Below are positions 47,002-58,438 of a stretch of 64,000 nt of DNA, piece by piece (position 1 is the stretch's first letter; each line of letters starts with the position of its first letter). Location: contig JAJJXM010000051.1 in NCBI GenBank assembly GCA_024516155.1, forward strand, positions 124,001-188,000, in the 5' to 3' direction. A model generated the notes under the pieces. The model was not told the DNA's origin. It searched no databases and was given only the letters and a program-made list of their open reading frames with translations. Position numbers and translations under genes: made by a program. This DNA comes from Pyronema omphalodes. Lineage: Eukaryota; Ascomycota; Pezizomycetes; Pezizales; Pyronemataceae.

Positions 47002-48403
47002 CTATTTCCCCAACGGCACATCCTCCATTTCCCCATCCTCATCCTCATCCTCCTCATCCACATCAATAGGATCCATACCAGAAGCACCGGCATGACCACT
47101 TTGTTTAAACTCCTCCTTCAAGCTCCATTTTCCAGTGTAAGGACCCGAACGATTCATGATAGCAATCTCCTCAAGAACTTCCTTAAGATAAGCTTCCGGT
47201 TGATTTGTGACTTCTCGGAATCCCTTCATGGACCAGTATTCGTGCTCTGCAAAGTGCGAGAATAGTTGCGTGATTAGATCGGCTCGTGCAATACGGTAGG
47301 ATTTGTTGTCGTTTGCTTTGCGGATTGGTTGTGTGGGTTTCTAAGGTGGGAGTTAGTGGGTGAAGAAGATGAATGATGGAAGTAAGGAAGGAAGGGAATG
47401 AAGGTGGGGGATTAAAAGCTACCCATCCACCACCACCCCCCCCAACAAAAAAGAAAGGTAGAAGTGACACTTACGATAAAGTTTGTAAAAGAACTCTGCA
47501 AGTTTCCAGTAGTACCCGGCATAAGAAGATTTCCCGCCACACTGGTATCGTCCAAAAACTTTGTAGAATACTGAGGAGCATCTTCTTTAAGAGTTCTGTT
47601 GAGTTGAAACTGTCTATATTCATCATTATAAACCGGTAGAACGGCACATTCATGTTTAGCAGTTCCAACCAAGGCTGTTCGTTTTGGTATAGCTTTTCTA
47701 ACATATGGTTGGAATCTATTCTTTCCCTTATCTTTGTCGTTTCTGTATTTATGCTGTAAAAGGAAACGGGGAGGAATTGCTGGATCGCCTTCTTTAACTC
47801 CGGTATCCATCTTGGATTCGTAACCTGGCATGTCTTGCTCGGTAAATACGTAGGTGTTGGTTACTTCCATGTTGGTAATGTTTAGGTCATATTCCCGGGG
47901 AATATCCTCTCCGTTTATCGCGTTCTTTTCAAGGAAGAGCTTGAGCTATGACATGTCAGCGGTATTCTTAAAAGGTATCCAAAGCCGACAAAGCTCATCA
48001 TCGCAACCTCTCACCCCTCCCAAGATTTCCAAACCCACAAACTCCGGCTTCGCACCCCCCGACTGTAAAAAAACTCACAGCCACCACCTCTATAACGTAC
48101 CTGCTTATCACTCGGCGCCTGCGTATCCACCCTCACAGTTCCCAACACAATTTCCTCATCCTCATCAATATCCTTCCACCTCTCCGCCAAAAACTGCGGC
48201 AACTTAACAAGCCATACCGCTCTCTGACCAGCCGAGATATCTAAATCTCCCGCGTCCTCATATAACTCATCATCATCGTTGAAAGAGGCAGATGCTGGGG
48301 ACTGGGAGGTTTCCGTCTTGATGTGCCCGACGCTTGGTTCTTGCTTGATGTGTGTTGCGGAGGATGATGAGGATCCCGGCTCGAGCTTGATGGGCGCTGA
48401 CAT
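47002..48403 (-). CDS. TFG2: TFIIF beta subunit (RAP30/Tfg2)
   Basis: This nuclear general transcription factor pairs with TFIIF alpha to hold RNA polymerase II in the preinitiation complex. Three exons (48403-48101, 47945-47475, 47340-47002) give 370 residues. The N-terminal tail is acidic, with two IKxEP motifs that look like SUMO sites (APIKLEPGS, HIKQEPS). The dimerisation domain starts GQRAVWLVKLPQFLAERW (about 56-75) and IVLGTVRVDTQ. The middle has IPPRFLLQHKYRND and FQPYVRKAIPKRTALVG. The C-terminal winged helix includes RIARADLITQLFSHFAEH and YWSMKGFREVTNQPEAYLKE, then EVLEEIAIMNRSG. A highly acidic tail ends the protein. Intron positions are in frame. Confidence 0.96.
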
Positions 48404-49717
48404 GGCGCTTGGAGAGTATGAGAATGAGGATGGAGGTGGGATGAAGATATGGCGTGCTGTGCCGTGCTGTGCCGTGCTATGCTACGCTGTGTCGAAAGTT
48501 TCTTTGACAATAGCAGCGGGACCGGAAGTTAATGTGGCTTTACTGGTCCTGAGTTACGTCTTGATAAGTCTGGGCTCCAGTCTTTCTTTGTGAAGTGTTG
48601 CGTCGCGGTTGTAAAGAAGTTGAATAAACGGTCGGTGTCGGTATCGGGATCGGGGTTTCAAAGAACGGGGTATTAGTCGTTGGTCGTTGGACGGAGGAAG
48701 TTGGACGCAGGACGCAGGACGCAGTACGCAGGATGTTAGACGTTGGATGGAGGAGGCAGGACGTTGAATGGTGAACGTTGGGCGTTGAAAGTTTATCGTG
48801 ATAGATCAGTTATAACGTTTTGCACAATAAAGAGCGAAAACGAATAAGTCGGAAACGAATAAGTTGGGCAAATAGACAGATCGATATCTAGATATCTAGC
48901 TACGCCGCAACTATTTCAGCTCTGAAAATCGTATCGTATCGTATCGTATCGTATCGTATCGTATCGTATTTCAGCTCGGCGCAGCGCGGTGAGGTGCGGT
49001 GAGGTGAGTTGGAGTTGACAGGAATCCTTTAGTTGTAACTCGTCAGTCGCGTGTCGTCTGTAGATGCTAGATGCTAGATGCTAGATGGGAGACGTGACAG
49101 ACAAAGAATACACGACGGAGTTACGCGCGTTGCGTTTTGCGGCTGATTTTACGACAGGGTTGGGTGCGGCGCTGGATCCTGGTCTGGGCTGGCATGGGCT
49201 GGCAGTGGCACCATAGATTGGGACCTTAGACACATACATACTCGACGTGCCCACTACATATGTAGCGACACTGTTAGAAAGTAATGGTAACGTTTTTAAG
49301 AATACAGCTTAAGAATACAGCGAAACCTAGAAACAAAGCGATTCATATAATAATGCAATAATGCAAGAATTATTTCAATCCACCCGGCTCAGTGGCTGTT
49401 GTCACTAAGATAAGGAAGAGTTATACCACTCTACTTCAGTCTTATATATGGGTAGCATCAGAAGTAGCATCACAAAAAAATAAAAAACAGCAAGATCTAT
49501 TAATGCCTGGAATATCCCTACCGCCACTATATACTACCACTGTCGAATTGATCGAATCTTGATTAAAGAAACAAAAAAATAAATAAACATACTTTTATAC
49601 GCCGTAAAACTCAAGTATATACAATATCACTAATCCCAGGGTCATCAACTCCAACTCCAACTCCAACCTCAGATTCCCATATTTCACCCCTACTCCCTAC
49701 TTCTCCCTTCCTACTTC
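48404..49717. other. intergenic, about 1.3 kb
   Basis: Promoter of TFG2 on its left and 3' flank of the methyltransferase gene on its right. Short repeats GTGCTGTGCC at 48455-48490, GGACGCA at about 48710-48730, CGTAT at 48930-48969 and GATGCTA at about 49065-49087 are seen. No gene. Confidence 0.5.
48930..48969. repeat. CGTAT pentanucleotide microsatellite
   Basis: Eight perfect CGTAT units. Confidence 0.92.
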
Positions 49718-50716
49718 CTAACTTCTAACCACCTCAACAATCTCCCTATTAACGCCCGCCGATTTAAAATCCCTAACCAATCTACACTCAAACCCACCTC
49801 TTCCCTCAACATCCTTAACAAAATCATCCACGCCTCCTCCAACACCAAAATAAATTTTCTTCGCCGCAACCAAAGCCTTAGCATTCTGTCCCAGGGCTTC
49901 CAAAACCACATCCGTAAACCTCCCCGCCGTTTCCGGTTCATAAATAGTTTCACTGCCCAACACCAAATCAAATTTCCCATCCCCAGTAGTAGTTTCCTTC
50001 AATAAACCAACCATATCGGCACCCCAAGCACCTTCCAGAAAAACCATCTCAATCCCAAGCTCCTTCAATTCCGCCTGAAACCCCTCAGCGGAAAATAATT
50101 CATAAACATCGAAATCTCCTTTTTCTTCCCCGGTGATTAAACCCTTATAGACGGCGTAACATAACACAATATTCGGTAACGTGACAAGCTTTATCACATC
50201 TAGGTTATAATCTGCCAACACCAACACCCCGCTTTGCTTGTTTTCTAGCATCTGCCGGAATATCATTAAACTAGGAAGTGCGGACCCGCATCCAAGTTCA
50301 AGGATCTTGGTGCGGTTGTTGTCTTCGCTTTGGTTCGCGGTAAAAACTTCAGATAGGTAGTTGGATAGATCTATTGAGCATTCCCAGCTTTTTAATCCCC
50401 CCTCGTAGATTCGTCGTCGGATATCGTGGTCGCCGACAAATTCCCCAAGTGATGTGTCGTCGGAGGTTTTCAGTTGCATTTCGGTATCGAAGACGGCGCG
50501 CCGAGGGAGCGAAGGGTTGGTAGGTGCAAAGTTGTAGGAAATGTTAGGAGGAAGTGTTGGCAGGAGATTGCTTAATGTGTGGAGAACCGGGGGGAGGAAG
50601 GGTGCTGCATCGCTGGTATCGGTTGTGTCGTTGGGGTTTTCGGGTTTGGTGGAAGAAGAGACGGCGGGGGATTCATCGTCGGAATCTGGATCGGCGGCGA
50701 AGAAACGGAATGGCAT
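49718..50716 (-). CDS. HPM1: HPM1-like protein-histidine N-methyltransferase
   Basis: This class I SAM-dependent methyltransferase (family 16) resembles yeast Hpm1 and human METTL18, which methylate a histidine of ribosomal protein uL3. A single exon encodes 332 residues. A poorly ordered acidic N-terminus (to about 40) precedes DIRRRIYEGGLKSWECSIDL (98-117), typical of this subgroup. The SAM motif I is KILELGCGSALPSL (137-150), with the acidic strand LVLADYN (about 170) and the later motif FDLVLGSETIYEP. The catalytic core looks complete. The histidine-specific assignment rests on the EGGLKSWE and SETIYE motifs, so a lysine-directed relative is less likely but possible. It shares a divergent 600-bp promoter region with the DUF6818 gene. 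Confidence 0.88.
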   Translation of the reverse strand: MPFRFFAADPDSDDESPAVSSSTKPENPNDTTDTSDAAPFLPPVLHTLSNLLPTLPPNISYNFAPTNPSLPRRAVFDTEMQLKTSDDTSLGEFVGDHDIRRRIYEGGLKSWECSIDLSNYLSEVFTANQSEDNNRTKILELGCGSALPSLMIFRQMLENKQSGVLVLADYNLDVIKLVTLPNIVLCYAVYKGLITGEEKGDFDVYELFSAEGFQAELKELGIEMVFLEGAWGADMVGLLKETTTGDGKFDLVLGSETIYEPETAGRFTDVVLEALGQNAKALVAAKKIYFGVGGGVDDFVKDVEGRGGFECRLVRDFKSAGVNREIVEVVRS

Positions 50717-51320
50717 GGTGATGGTGATGCGCGGCGACTTGATAGGTTGGAGTTGAAGTTGAAGATTTGGTGATGGTGGGGTGACCGTACCGTGGTGGGG
50801 TAAAGGCGCGTGCTGTGTGCTCTAGGTTCCTACATTTAGATTACTAGTTCCTAGTTCCTAGTTCCTAGGCAAGGCGGCATCTCATACACATGATCGATAG
50901 GCAAGCAAGCATAGCATGAGGCAGGCGACATCTACTCATCTATCGATATTCATTTTTGTCTGTTCTGTGATATCATCAGTATTTTCCATCTGTTTTTGTT
51001 TTTGTCCCCAAACAACACATTTTTTTGCTCTTCAGTTTGTCGTCGCTATGTACTGCCTCAATCGCATCGCTCGCTTGCTCGCTCGTTTTTTTTCACTCGT
51101 TGCGCACACGCGCACATGCGCAAACCGTCCACTAACAACACCCCCCTCCTGCAGCCTATGTGTGTAACAGGGATGGCGTCTCGTTGCGCACGCTAAATCG
51201 CGGGACCAGACGTGAATCTTCGGAACCCGACAATTTCTGGCGCGTGTGCGAGCGTGAGAAGTCGTCAGCGTCTGAAGAATCCCAGTTTCCTCCTCCTGTC
51301 CAGTACCGCCGAAACCTACA
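50717..51320. other. divergent promoter region (604 bp)
   Basis: It lies between the start codons of the HPM1-like and DUF6818 genes. Pyrimidine-rich stretches near 50990-51090 and CG-containing hexamers (GCGCACGC types) near 51105-51125 are seen; no TATA box is obvious. Confidence 0.5.
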
Positions 51321-53465
51321 ATGCCACCTATTCGAACCCCTCGACGCTCAGAAGCTCCTCCCGGCACAGGAGTTATCGAACCTAGCACCCCCAATGCCCC
51401 GGCTTCTTATTCCCCTACTCCACATAATGGTCTTACGTTAAGACATACACAACGTTATGTTGGAAGAGTATCGGGAGTTCAGAACTTTAGTCAGGCGGAT
51501 TTACGCGCTTTGTTGGAGGTATTGGAACAGGTGGTTCCTTATGATGTTGATAGCTGGGATGTGGTGCGGGAGAGGTATGTTGGGGTATCCCATTACTGTC
51601 GAATTTATCATCTACCAAGCTTTTGATTAAGGAAAACTCGGGACAAACATATTCTGACAAACAAGAAAAGGTATAACCAATATGCCGCTTCTACAGCACG
51701 AACCGAACGAACCGCCAAAGCCCTCCGTGACAAGTTTCGCGGGTTACTGAAAGATATTAGCTTTGACTCCTCCGATCGTTCCGGTAATCGCAAACGCGCA
51801 TTCAACATCAACAGAATTATAGAAGAGAAAGAAAGAAAGGAAAGAATTGATTTAGAAGATGGGACTAGGGTACATCCTTTGGAAGGAACTTCTGGGGTGT
51901 CTGAAGGGGAACCTATGGACACAGATGAGAAGAAAGCAGCTGAAGTGGAGGAAGATAATGATGATGACGATGATGATAATGATAGTGACGACGACGACGA
52001 AGATGATGATGATGACGTCCAGGAAATTCCACCTCCCGCTACTGCGACGCATCCCCGCGGGAACCCAGGGCGTTCAGGGAAAGCTATGCCGCTTACTGCT
52101 ACACCTAATACATTGGTCGGTAAACCCACAAAAGCTCATAGCCCACGCCGCAGAAATCTGCCTACTCAACAGCCGTCTAATCTGGCGAACCAGAATTCTT
52201 ATATCCCACCCAACACCAAACCATCAGAGCCACAACGAACACAATCAGCTCCATCAGGCCCTGTCACCGCACCCACAACCTCCGCACAACCTCCACAGCA
52301 ACCTCCACAACATTCCTTACCTCCACAGCATCGATTCCAACCTCCTCCACCACTGAACAAACCCCAGCAACAGCAAGGCCAGCAAAACCAAACCCCCGCA
52401 GGTCCCCGCCGTCTAGCCCCCGCTCCTGCCCCTCCACCCAATTATTTCCTCCCACCAGGCTACCCAAATTTCCCACTGGCAATGCCACAGCAACAACCCC
52501 CACCAAACTTCCCCCAATACCAACAGGCCTTACCTCCACAACAATATGCAACCGGACCAGGCCAATATCCCATTAACCAACCCGGCTTGGTATACCCCGG
52601 TGCTCCCGCGCAAGGAAATCCCTTCCAAGGTCCTTCCAGTGCTCCCACCGCTGCTGTTTCCCAATTACAACAACCGGAGCACTTATCACCGCCGCAAAAC
52701 CCCCTTCCACCATCTGATCTTCCCACCGCTCTGAGAGATGTGTTGAATAATCACCTGAATACGGAAAGAACAATGCATATGCTTATTCAGGAACAACTCA
52801 AGTCCGAATCAGAAGAAAAACTCCTCTGGCAGAGAAAATGTGAGGAGGAAAGAAGATTCTGGCAGATGAAATGTGAGGAAGAAAGAACATTCTGGGAAAG
52901 AAGAGTTGGTGAGGAAGTTAGGTTCTGGAATGATAGATATGATGGTGCTATGGATGAAGTACAGAAGTTAAGAGAACGCTTGCTGGAATCGGAGAAACGA
53001 CTCGGTGCGGTTGAGAGGGAAAGGGATTTATTGCTGGATGGAAATGTTTTGGAGAAATTGAGAGTGGACAGTAGAGAGCAGAGTAGGGAAGAGGAAGCAG
53101 ATGGGGAGCAACAGGAAGAGGAACAGGAAGAGGAAGAGGAACAGGAACAAGGGGATTTTGACGTAGAAATGATGGATGAAGATGCAGGCAACATCACACA
53201 AGAAGAAACCAGAGCCACAGCCACAATCAGAATCAGAACCAGACCAAGCTCCAGTCCTGATACGGAAACAGCTAAAGTGACAGCAACAGCGGAAATGGAA
53301 CCCAGTCAAAAAATAAGGACAAGAGAAGCATCCTCTGATTCTACTTTACCAGGCTCAGATGCAGACCAGGATCTGGAAAATCATGGGGATGTAAAAAGAC
53401 CCGCTGAAGAACTAGCTGAAGAAGAGGAAGTGGAAGAAAATAAGCACCAGAAATTTAACCTATAA
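51321..53465 (+). CDS. DUF6818 protein with acidic, Gln/Pro-rich and coiled-coil parts
   Basis: Two exons, 51321-51574 and 51671-53465, encode 682 residues. The N-terminal domain (about 52-125) is DUF6818-like, a SANT/Myb-like helical fold found in fungi: FSQADLRALLEVLEQVVPYD, SWDVVRERYNQYAAS, and the basic helix TAKALRDKFRGLLKD. The intron splits the RYN codon, as expected for one domain. Then come an Asp-rich tract (about 177-203), a long Pro/Gln-rich region (about 290-430), a coiled coil (446-549) with four 11-residue repeats starting Leu/Phe-Trp, a Gln/Glu-rich tract and a Ser/Glu-rich tail. It is probably a nuclear chromatin or transcription-linked protein; this is inference from composition and domain, with no biochemical function known. 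Confidence 0.82.
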
Positions 53466-54016
53466 CTATGGAAAAATATATATACCGTGATCGGTTTATG
53501 ATGGATATAACGACAGATGTTGGCTTTTTACTTTTACTGCAGTGAAGTTGTGCGGTGGGAAATGTACTGGTTGTTTTTGTTTTCTTTTTTTCTTTTTTTC
53601 TTTTTTCTTTTTTTTTTTTTGTGAACTTTGAACCTTGGATGGGATGGAATGATGGGTGTTGTTATGGGGCTTGTTTTTTTTTTCCCTTTTTTTGCTTTTG
53701 TTTTTGATTTTGCTTTTAAAGGGCGTTTTTGTTTACTGAGAAATACATATCCTGGTGCCTTTTTTTTTCTTTTTTTTTTTTGGCTTTGTTTTTTCTTCTT
53801 TGTTTTTTTCTTTCTTTCTTTCTTTCTTTCTTTTTTTTTTGGCTTTTTGGGGGGTGGGGCGCGGAGGGGGCGGGGGAGGGGGTTATGAATGGTGGAACAG
53901 AAAGGAGCAGGAGCAGGAGCAGGAGCAGAGAGGAGGAAAGGCCCTTATCCTTTATCCTTTATCATATGATACGGATTCGTTAGCGTACGTGTTCTTTAGC
54001 ATACATATAAACTTGA

Positions 54017-54166
54017 CTTTGGACTTTTGGCTTTTGACTTTTGACTTTTGACTTTTGGCTTTTGGCTTTTGGCTTTTGGCTTTTGGCTTTTGGCTTTTGG
54101 CTTTTGGCTTTTGGCTTTTGGCTTTTGACTTTTGGCTTTTGACTTTTGACTTTGGACTTTGGTCTT
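54017..54166. repeat. CTTTTGG heptanucleotide minisatellite
   Basis: About 20 units, pure CTTTTGG in the centre and CTTTTGA at both edges. It reads as Lys-Ala-Lys-Ser-Gln-Lys-Pro on minus. Confidence 0.93.
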
Positions 54167-54199
54167 TCTGTCTCGAAAGGGAATTGAATAAAGTGATAT

Positions 54200-54310
54200 C
54201 ATGGGTTATAATGTTATCATAAGTTATCATAAGTTATAATGTTATAATGTTATCATAAGTTATCATAAGTTATCATAAGTTCCATAAGTTATCATGTTAT
54301 AATGTTATTA
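54200..54310. repeat. ATCATAAGTT / ATAATGTT repeats
   Basis: AT-rich direct repeats of GTTATCATAA and GTTATAAT units. Confidence 0.8.
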
Positions 54311-54351
54311 CAATACCCAAAATAAAGCATAAAACATCAATTTAGACGACT

Positions 54352-54649
54352 TCATCTTCTCCATCTTCTCCATCTTCTCCATCTTCTCCATCTTCTCCAT
54401 CTTCTCCATCTTCTCCATCTTCTCCATCTTCTCCATCTTCTCCATCTTCTCCATCTTCTCCATCTTCTCCATCTTCTCCATCTTCTCCATCTTCTCCATC
54501 TTCTCCATCTTCTCCATCTTCTCCATCTTCTCCATCTTCTCCATCTTCTCCATCTTCTCCATCTTCTCCATCTTCTCCATCACCTTCATCTCCATCTTCT
54601 CCATCTTCTCCATCTTCTCCATCACCTTCATCTCCATCTTCTCCATCAC
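54352..54649. repeat. CATCTTCTC nonanucleotide minisatellite
   Basis: About 25 pure CATCTTCTC units are followed by a higher-order block in which CACCTTCATCTC variants alternate with pure units. The minus strand is open in two frames, as Glu-Asp-Gly and Met-Glu-Lys repeats of about 100 codons, because the 9-bp unit contains no stop. Confidence 0.95.
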
Positions 54650-54656
54650 TCAAGCC

Positions 54657-54722
54657 CAATACCAGTCTCGTCTCGTCTCATCTTGTCTCGTCTCGTCTCA
54701 TCTTGTCTCGTATTGTCTCGTG
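54657..54722. repeat. TCTCGTCTCATCTTG repeats
   Basis: Two copies of a longer unit (CTCGTCTCGTCTCATCTTGT), plus partial copies. Confidence 0.85.
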
Positions 54723-54794
54723 TGCATTCCTAATTCCTAATTCCTAATTCCTAATTATACCCCAACTACTCCACCATCGTCGCTCGATCATAAA

Positions 54795-54895
54795 ATAACA
54801 GTTCAACAGTCAACAGTTCAACAGTTCAACAGTTCAATAGTTCAATAGTCAATAGTTCAACAGTCCAACAGTTCAACAGTCCAAGTTCAACAATG
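54795..54895. repeat. AACAGTTC repeats
   Basis: About ten imperfect units of CAACAGTT(C) and CAATAGTT(C). Confidence 0.85.
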
Positions 54896-55185
54896 CAATA
54901 TTACGAGCAAAAATAATAAAAATAAAAAAATAAAAAAAAAAAAAGCCTAAATGAATTCTAAAAAAACCAAATGAATTCTAAAAAAAAACACACACAAGAA
55001 CAAAAAAAAAACAAGAAAAAACCTTCAACCGGTATCACTATCGCTATCGCTATGGCTATCCTGAAAACAAATAATGCAATGCAATGCAATGCAATCTACA
55101 TGAACGATGACTAATAACTAATAACTAATGACAATCTATCACTTTCCCGCTCTTTGAATCTTGTGAAAACTATTGGCACTATCAC

Positions 55186-55230
55186 TACTATCACCACTAT
55201 CACCACTATCACCACTATCACCACCACTAC
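55186..55230. repeat. CACTATCAC nonamer repeat
   Basis: Four to five units of CACTATCAC(C) just downstream of the TAPT1 stop. Confidence 0.85.
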
Positions 55231-55311
55231 CACCAGTTCCCACATCACTTTCTAACCCATGGCTCCTGGCTCCTCCCACACACCCCATCCACCCGCCCAC
55301 ACCCCACAGGC

Positions 55312-57737
55312 CTACCAAATCCTCTTCGCACACATCTTATACCTCTCCACCTCCTCCAACCCATCCATCTCAGTCTTCATCTCCTTTTCCCTTCCCTTCC
55401 TAACAAACTCGGCCACCTTTCTTCCCTCCTCCTGTAATTCCCCGGAATAAATAACCTTTCTCTCCTCCTCACCTATCGTGACAGTTCCAAATGCACTACT
55501 CCGATTAGCTCCTGTATGGATATACATTCTCTCGCGTTCTTTCATTGTTTTATACTGATTCCTAGCAAAGCCTAATAAGACGATACCAAGTAACAATTTG
55601 ACGGCTAGGAAGACTAGGAAACAGGAAAGAAGGAAGAAACACATAGTACCCGCTGCTACGATAGTATCGACAAACGAAAACTGCGCGGGGTTACTAAGAG
55701 CGCGTCGAAGGATCGAGTCGATGCTTGCTAAGGCTGCGGAGGTCTCTGTGTCTGCGCCTAATCCCGTGGTAGGAGGAAGAGGGGAGGGTACATGAGTAGC
55801 GAGGAACTGATGGTAGGTTTGAATAGTGGCACGGATAAATAGTGAAGCTAGTGGTAGAACAGGGAGTCCGAGTCGTTTGGTGAGGTTTTGATCAGCAAAG
55901 GCTCGGGAATAGTAGTCTTTGCATTGAACATCCAGGAAACGTTCATATACTATTGGACGTGTGTTGTTGAATTTACTGATGTATGCATGCTTAATCCAAT
56001 CGACTAGCATTTCTGAACCGAGTACCATAAAGAAGGGACCCATTACTTGGCCTGTCCACTTTGGGAAGACAGTAAAAGACTTTGGAAGGATGCCACCTGA
56101 AGCAGTACTAGGGCTCAGGGACCAGACTCCTAGTTCGACCAAGTTGCGGGAGGCGATGATGACGAGCATTAATAGCAGTTGGAAACGCTCCACGATGTCG
56201 GCGCATAACAACTGGAATAAATTCTCTTTTTCGAATTTCTTGAAAACAGTGGTTTTGATTTCGACAAATTGAACGGAGAGAAGAAGTGTCAACAAGGCGT
56301 TGCTGTAGGAGTTTACTGCAACGTTAAGTGTTATTACTTGGTAGAAGAGCACTAATGAGTGCCCGATATTATAGATTAGTGCGAGGATGAAGAAACCAAA
56401 GGGGCGCCAGATTTTCGAGCGCCCATCGGGACGACGGTCAAGAACATTACGACTGAAGAGGACGTCGAAGATGTCTTGTCCGAGAGCAGCGCAGAGCTTA
56501 TCACCAAACTAAAAATCATAAGCTTTCCGTGACAAGGATCTTTGTGATGGAAGAAACTCACATCAAGCATGTTGTAGATTACATAGAGCTTAATTCCGCT
56601 TTGACCCCTGATGGAATGATACATTTTACTAGCATCGAACCGCATCAAAAACCAACAGGTAGTAAAAAGAATAGCTCCTCTGAGGATATCAGCCTTATGA
56701 TTCGGGTTGAGTCCACTGATATTTCTCGCTTTAGATCGTCGTTTTGTTTGTGATTTTCGTTTTTCATCTTCAAGACTGTGGTTTGAGCCACTAGCTCCTG
56801 TACCACGTTTTCGGAGCTTATTCCCGTCGTAAAAGAAATAATCCCATATGCATTTACGCCAAAAGGCCATCAAGACACCAACAGCTTTGATGAAACGAAG
56901 TGGAAGAATTGTAAAGATATATAGCCAACTGTCTAAACATGCTAATACTCCAAACGTTAATGCTGCTTCTAGCTTTGGTGGAAGTGTAAGGAAGTTGGTT
57001 AAACGTTCCAGAGCTATGGAAGCCGCATCATCGGGATCATTTGGTGGTTTGCCATATATAGGCCCGGATGTTTTGGTAGGACTTCCGTCTCCAAAAGAAG
57101 CTTCCGGTGGGGCATTGAGATCTGGGAATCCCGAAGATGTAGGTGAAGCTAATGCCAGTGACAAGTAGCTCTGAAATGGTACCGGTGGGAAGGATACTAC
57201 CCCATTGTTCGAATTATTCTTTAATATTCGTGTAGTAGAATCTTTATCTTTAGGGATTGCTGGTTCGTTGAAAATCGGATCGCTGCCGTAATTATGCACC
57301 ACCGGTACCGTTCCTGAGCTTTGTCTATCGCCTCCCTTTCTCCTAGATGTTTGGTTCGGATTCCGAGCTGGTGTTATTGTCCGAGCTACAAGTGTCGGTG
57401 ATTGAGTTCGTAGATTCGTTTGTTCCCCCTCTATTCTCGGATCTGTATTCGATCGCGGCCGACGGTTTTTGATTTCTGGAGACGTCGATTGGGGTGTAAA
57501 GCCTGTAGCTACTGCAATCTCATCGGCAGTTTCGACTGGTGGCTGGTTTGTATCTTTATCCGTTCGTTTAAGTTCGGTTTGAGGTAGTCGCTCTCTTTCG
57601 TTGGACGGTGTAAGCTCGGGCCTGTCGTCGGGGGGTGGAGACGGATATACGTGGCCTCCGTTGTTGTCGCTCATATCAATCCCGAGACCTCTCCGGGAGT
57701 CGGTCATCTCAGGCACATCTTCGACGGTTGATGTCAT
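55312..57737 (-). CDS. EMP65: TAPT1/EMP65 family multi-pass membrane protein
   Basis: Two exons, 57737-56562 and 56508-55312, encode 790 residues. The first 230 or so are Ser/Pro-rich and disordered. The family core then starts, with ALERLTNFLTLPPKLEAAL, a span at LYIFTILPLRFIKAVGVLMA, then ADILRGAILFTTCWFLM and KLYVIYNMLD. The second exon continues FGDKLCAALGQDIFDVLFSR, then FFILALIYNIGHSLVLFYQ and LNVAVNSYSNALLTLLLSVQ. FEKENLFQLLCADIVERFQL is a very conserved TAPT1 motif. More spans follow and a polar tail. In yeast, Emp65 works with Slp1 in ER protein folding and stability; human TAPT1 is linked to ciliogenesis. ER membrane location is inferred. Confidence 0.93.
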
Positions 57738-58438
57738 GACCAGACGTAAACGGTGGGTTTATATATGGGTTGTTGAGTGGATGGTCATGGAGCTATGGAC
57801 AGCTTCGCGGCGGAGAAGTGTCGACGACACTGTTGCTGCTTGGCGTGCGCGCGATCTGCAGCAAGGAACAGGGTTTGAGGTGGTGATAGTGGTTAGAGCG
57901 GCCTGGTGGTGAGCGTCCCGTGCCCTGACTTTCCCGCCTTGAGATCAATTTGTTTGATTCGTTGGTGTAGCGTTCAATGGCTAATTTGCTGAAATCTGTG
58001 GGAACATTTTCTACAGGAATTTTGAATTATAGGTTTCCATTAAATTATAAAATTTGCAGCTACTTCACAATATGTAAAACTACAAGTACTTCCAAATATA
58101 CAATTGAGTTACAGCAAAAATTACTAGTAACTATTATTTGGGTTAAAATTCCATTATGCTGTAGTTATCATTGATGGCTTCAAATAAATAAATCCCAAAC
58201 GAGCCTTTAGGTTCAACAAATTTTTCACAGATATGGTAAATTATATGTATTACCTTCTCGTGTGAACGCGAGGGGACCTTAGCGCACGCGCACGGAAAAT
58301 GCCGTTCTCCACCGTCCGTACACGAACGTCATTCTGCACCAAGCTCCATCGCCCGCGTCAAGCAACCCCGCCGTTAACCATCGCGTCCTTTCGTTTTCAA
58401 CATCCTTAACTACTATTCAAGCTGTAACAACGACAATA
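57738..58438. other. divergent promoter region (701 bp)
   Basis: It lies between the TAPT1 and UCH37 start codons. The middle (about 57980-58200) is AT-rich; the right part has CG-rich elements (GCGCACGCGCACGG at about 58280). Confidence 0.5.

Larger units (their letters stand above)
53466..55311. other. convergent intergenic region packed with tandem repeats
   Basis: These are the 3' flanks of the DUF6818 gene and the TAPT1 gene. T/CTTT-rich tracts at 53580-53850, a G-rich stretch at 53850-53882 and five minisatellites follow (listed separately). No gene is seen; the long open frames here are repeat artefacts. Confidence 0.6.

Noticed and set aside
39354..54649. Regular arrays as possible CRISPR
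   Set aside because: Units of 7-9 bp are contiguous with no unique spacers, and the genome is eukaryotic.
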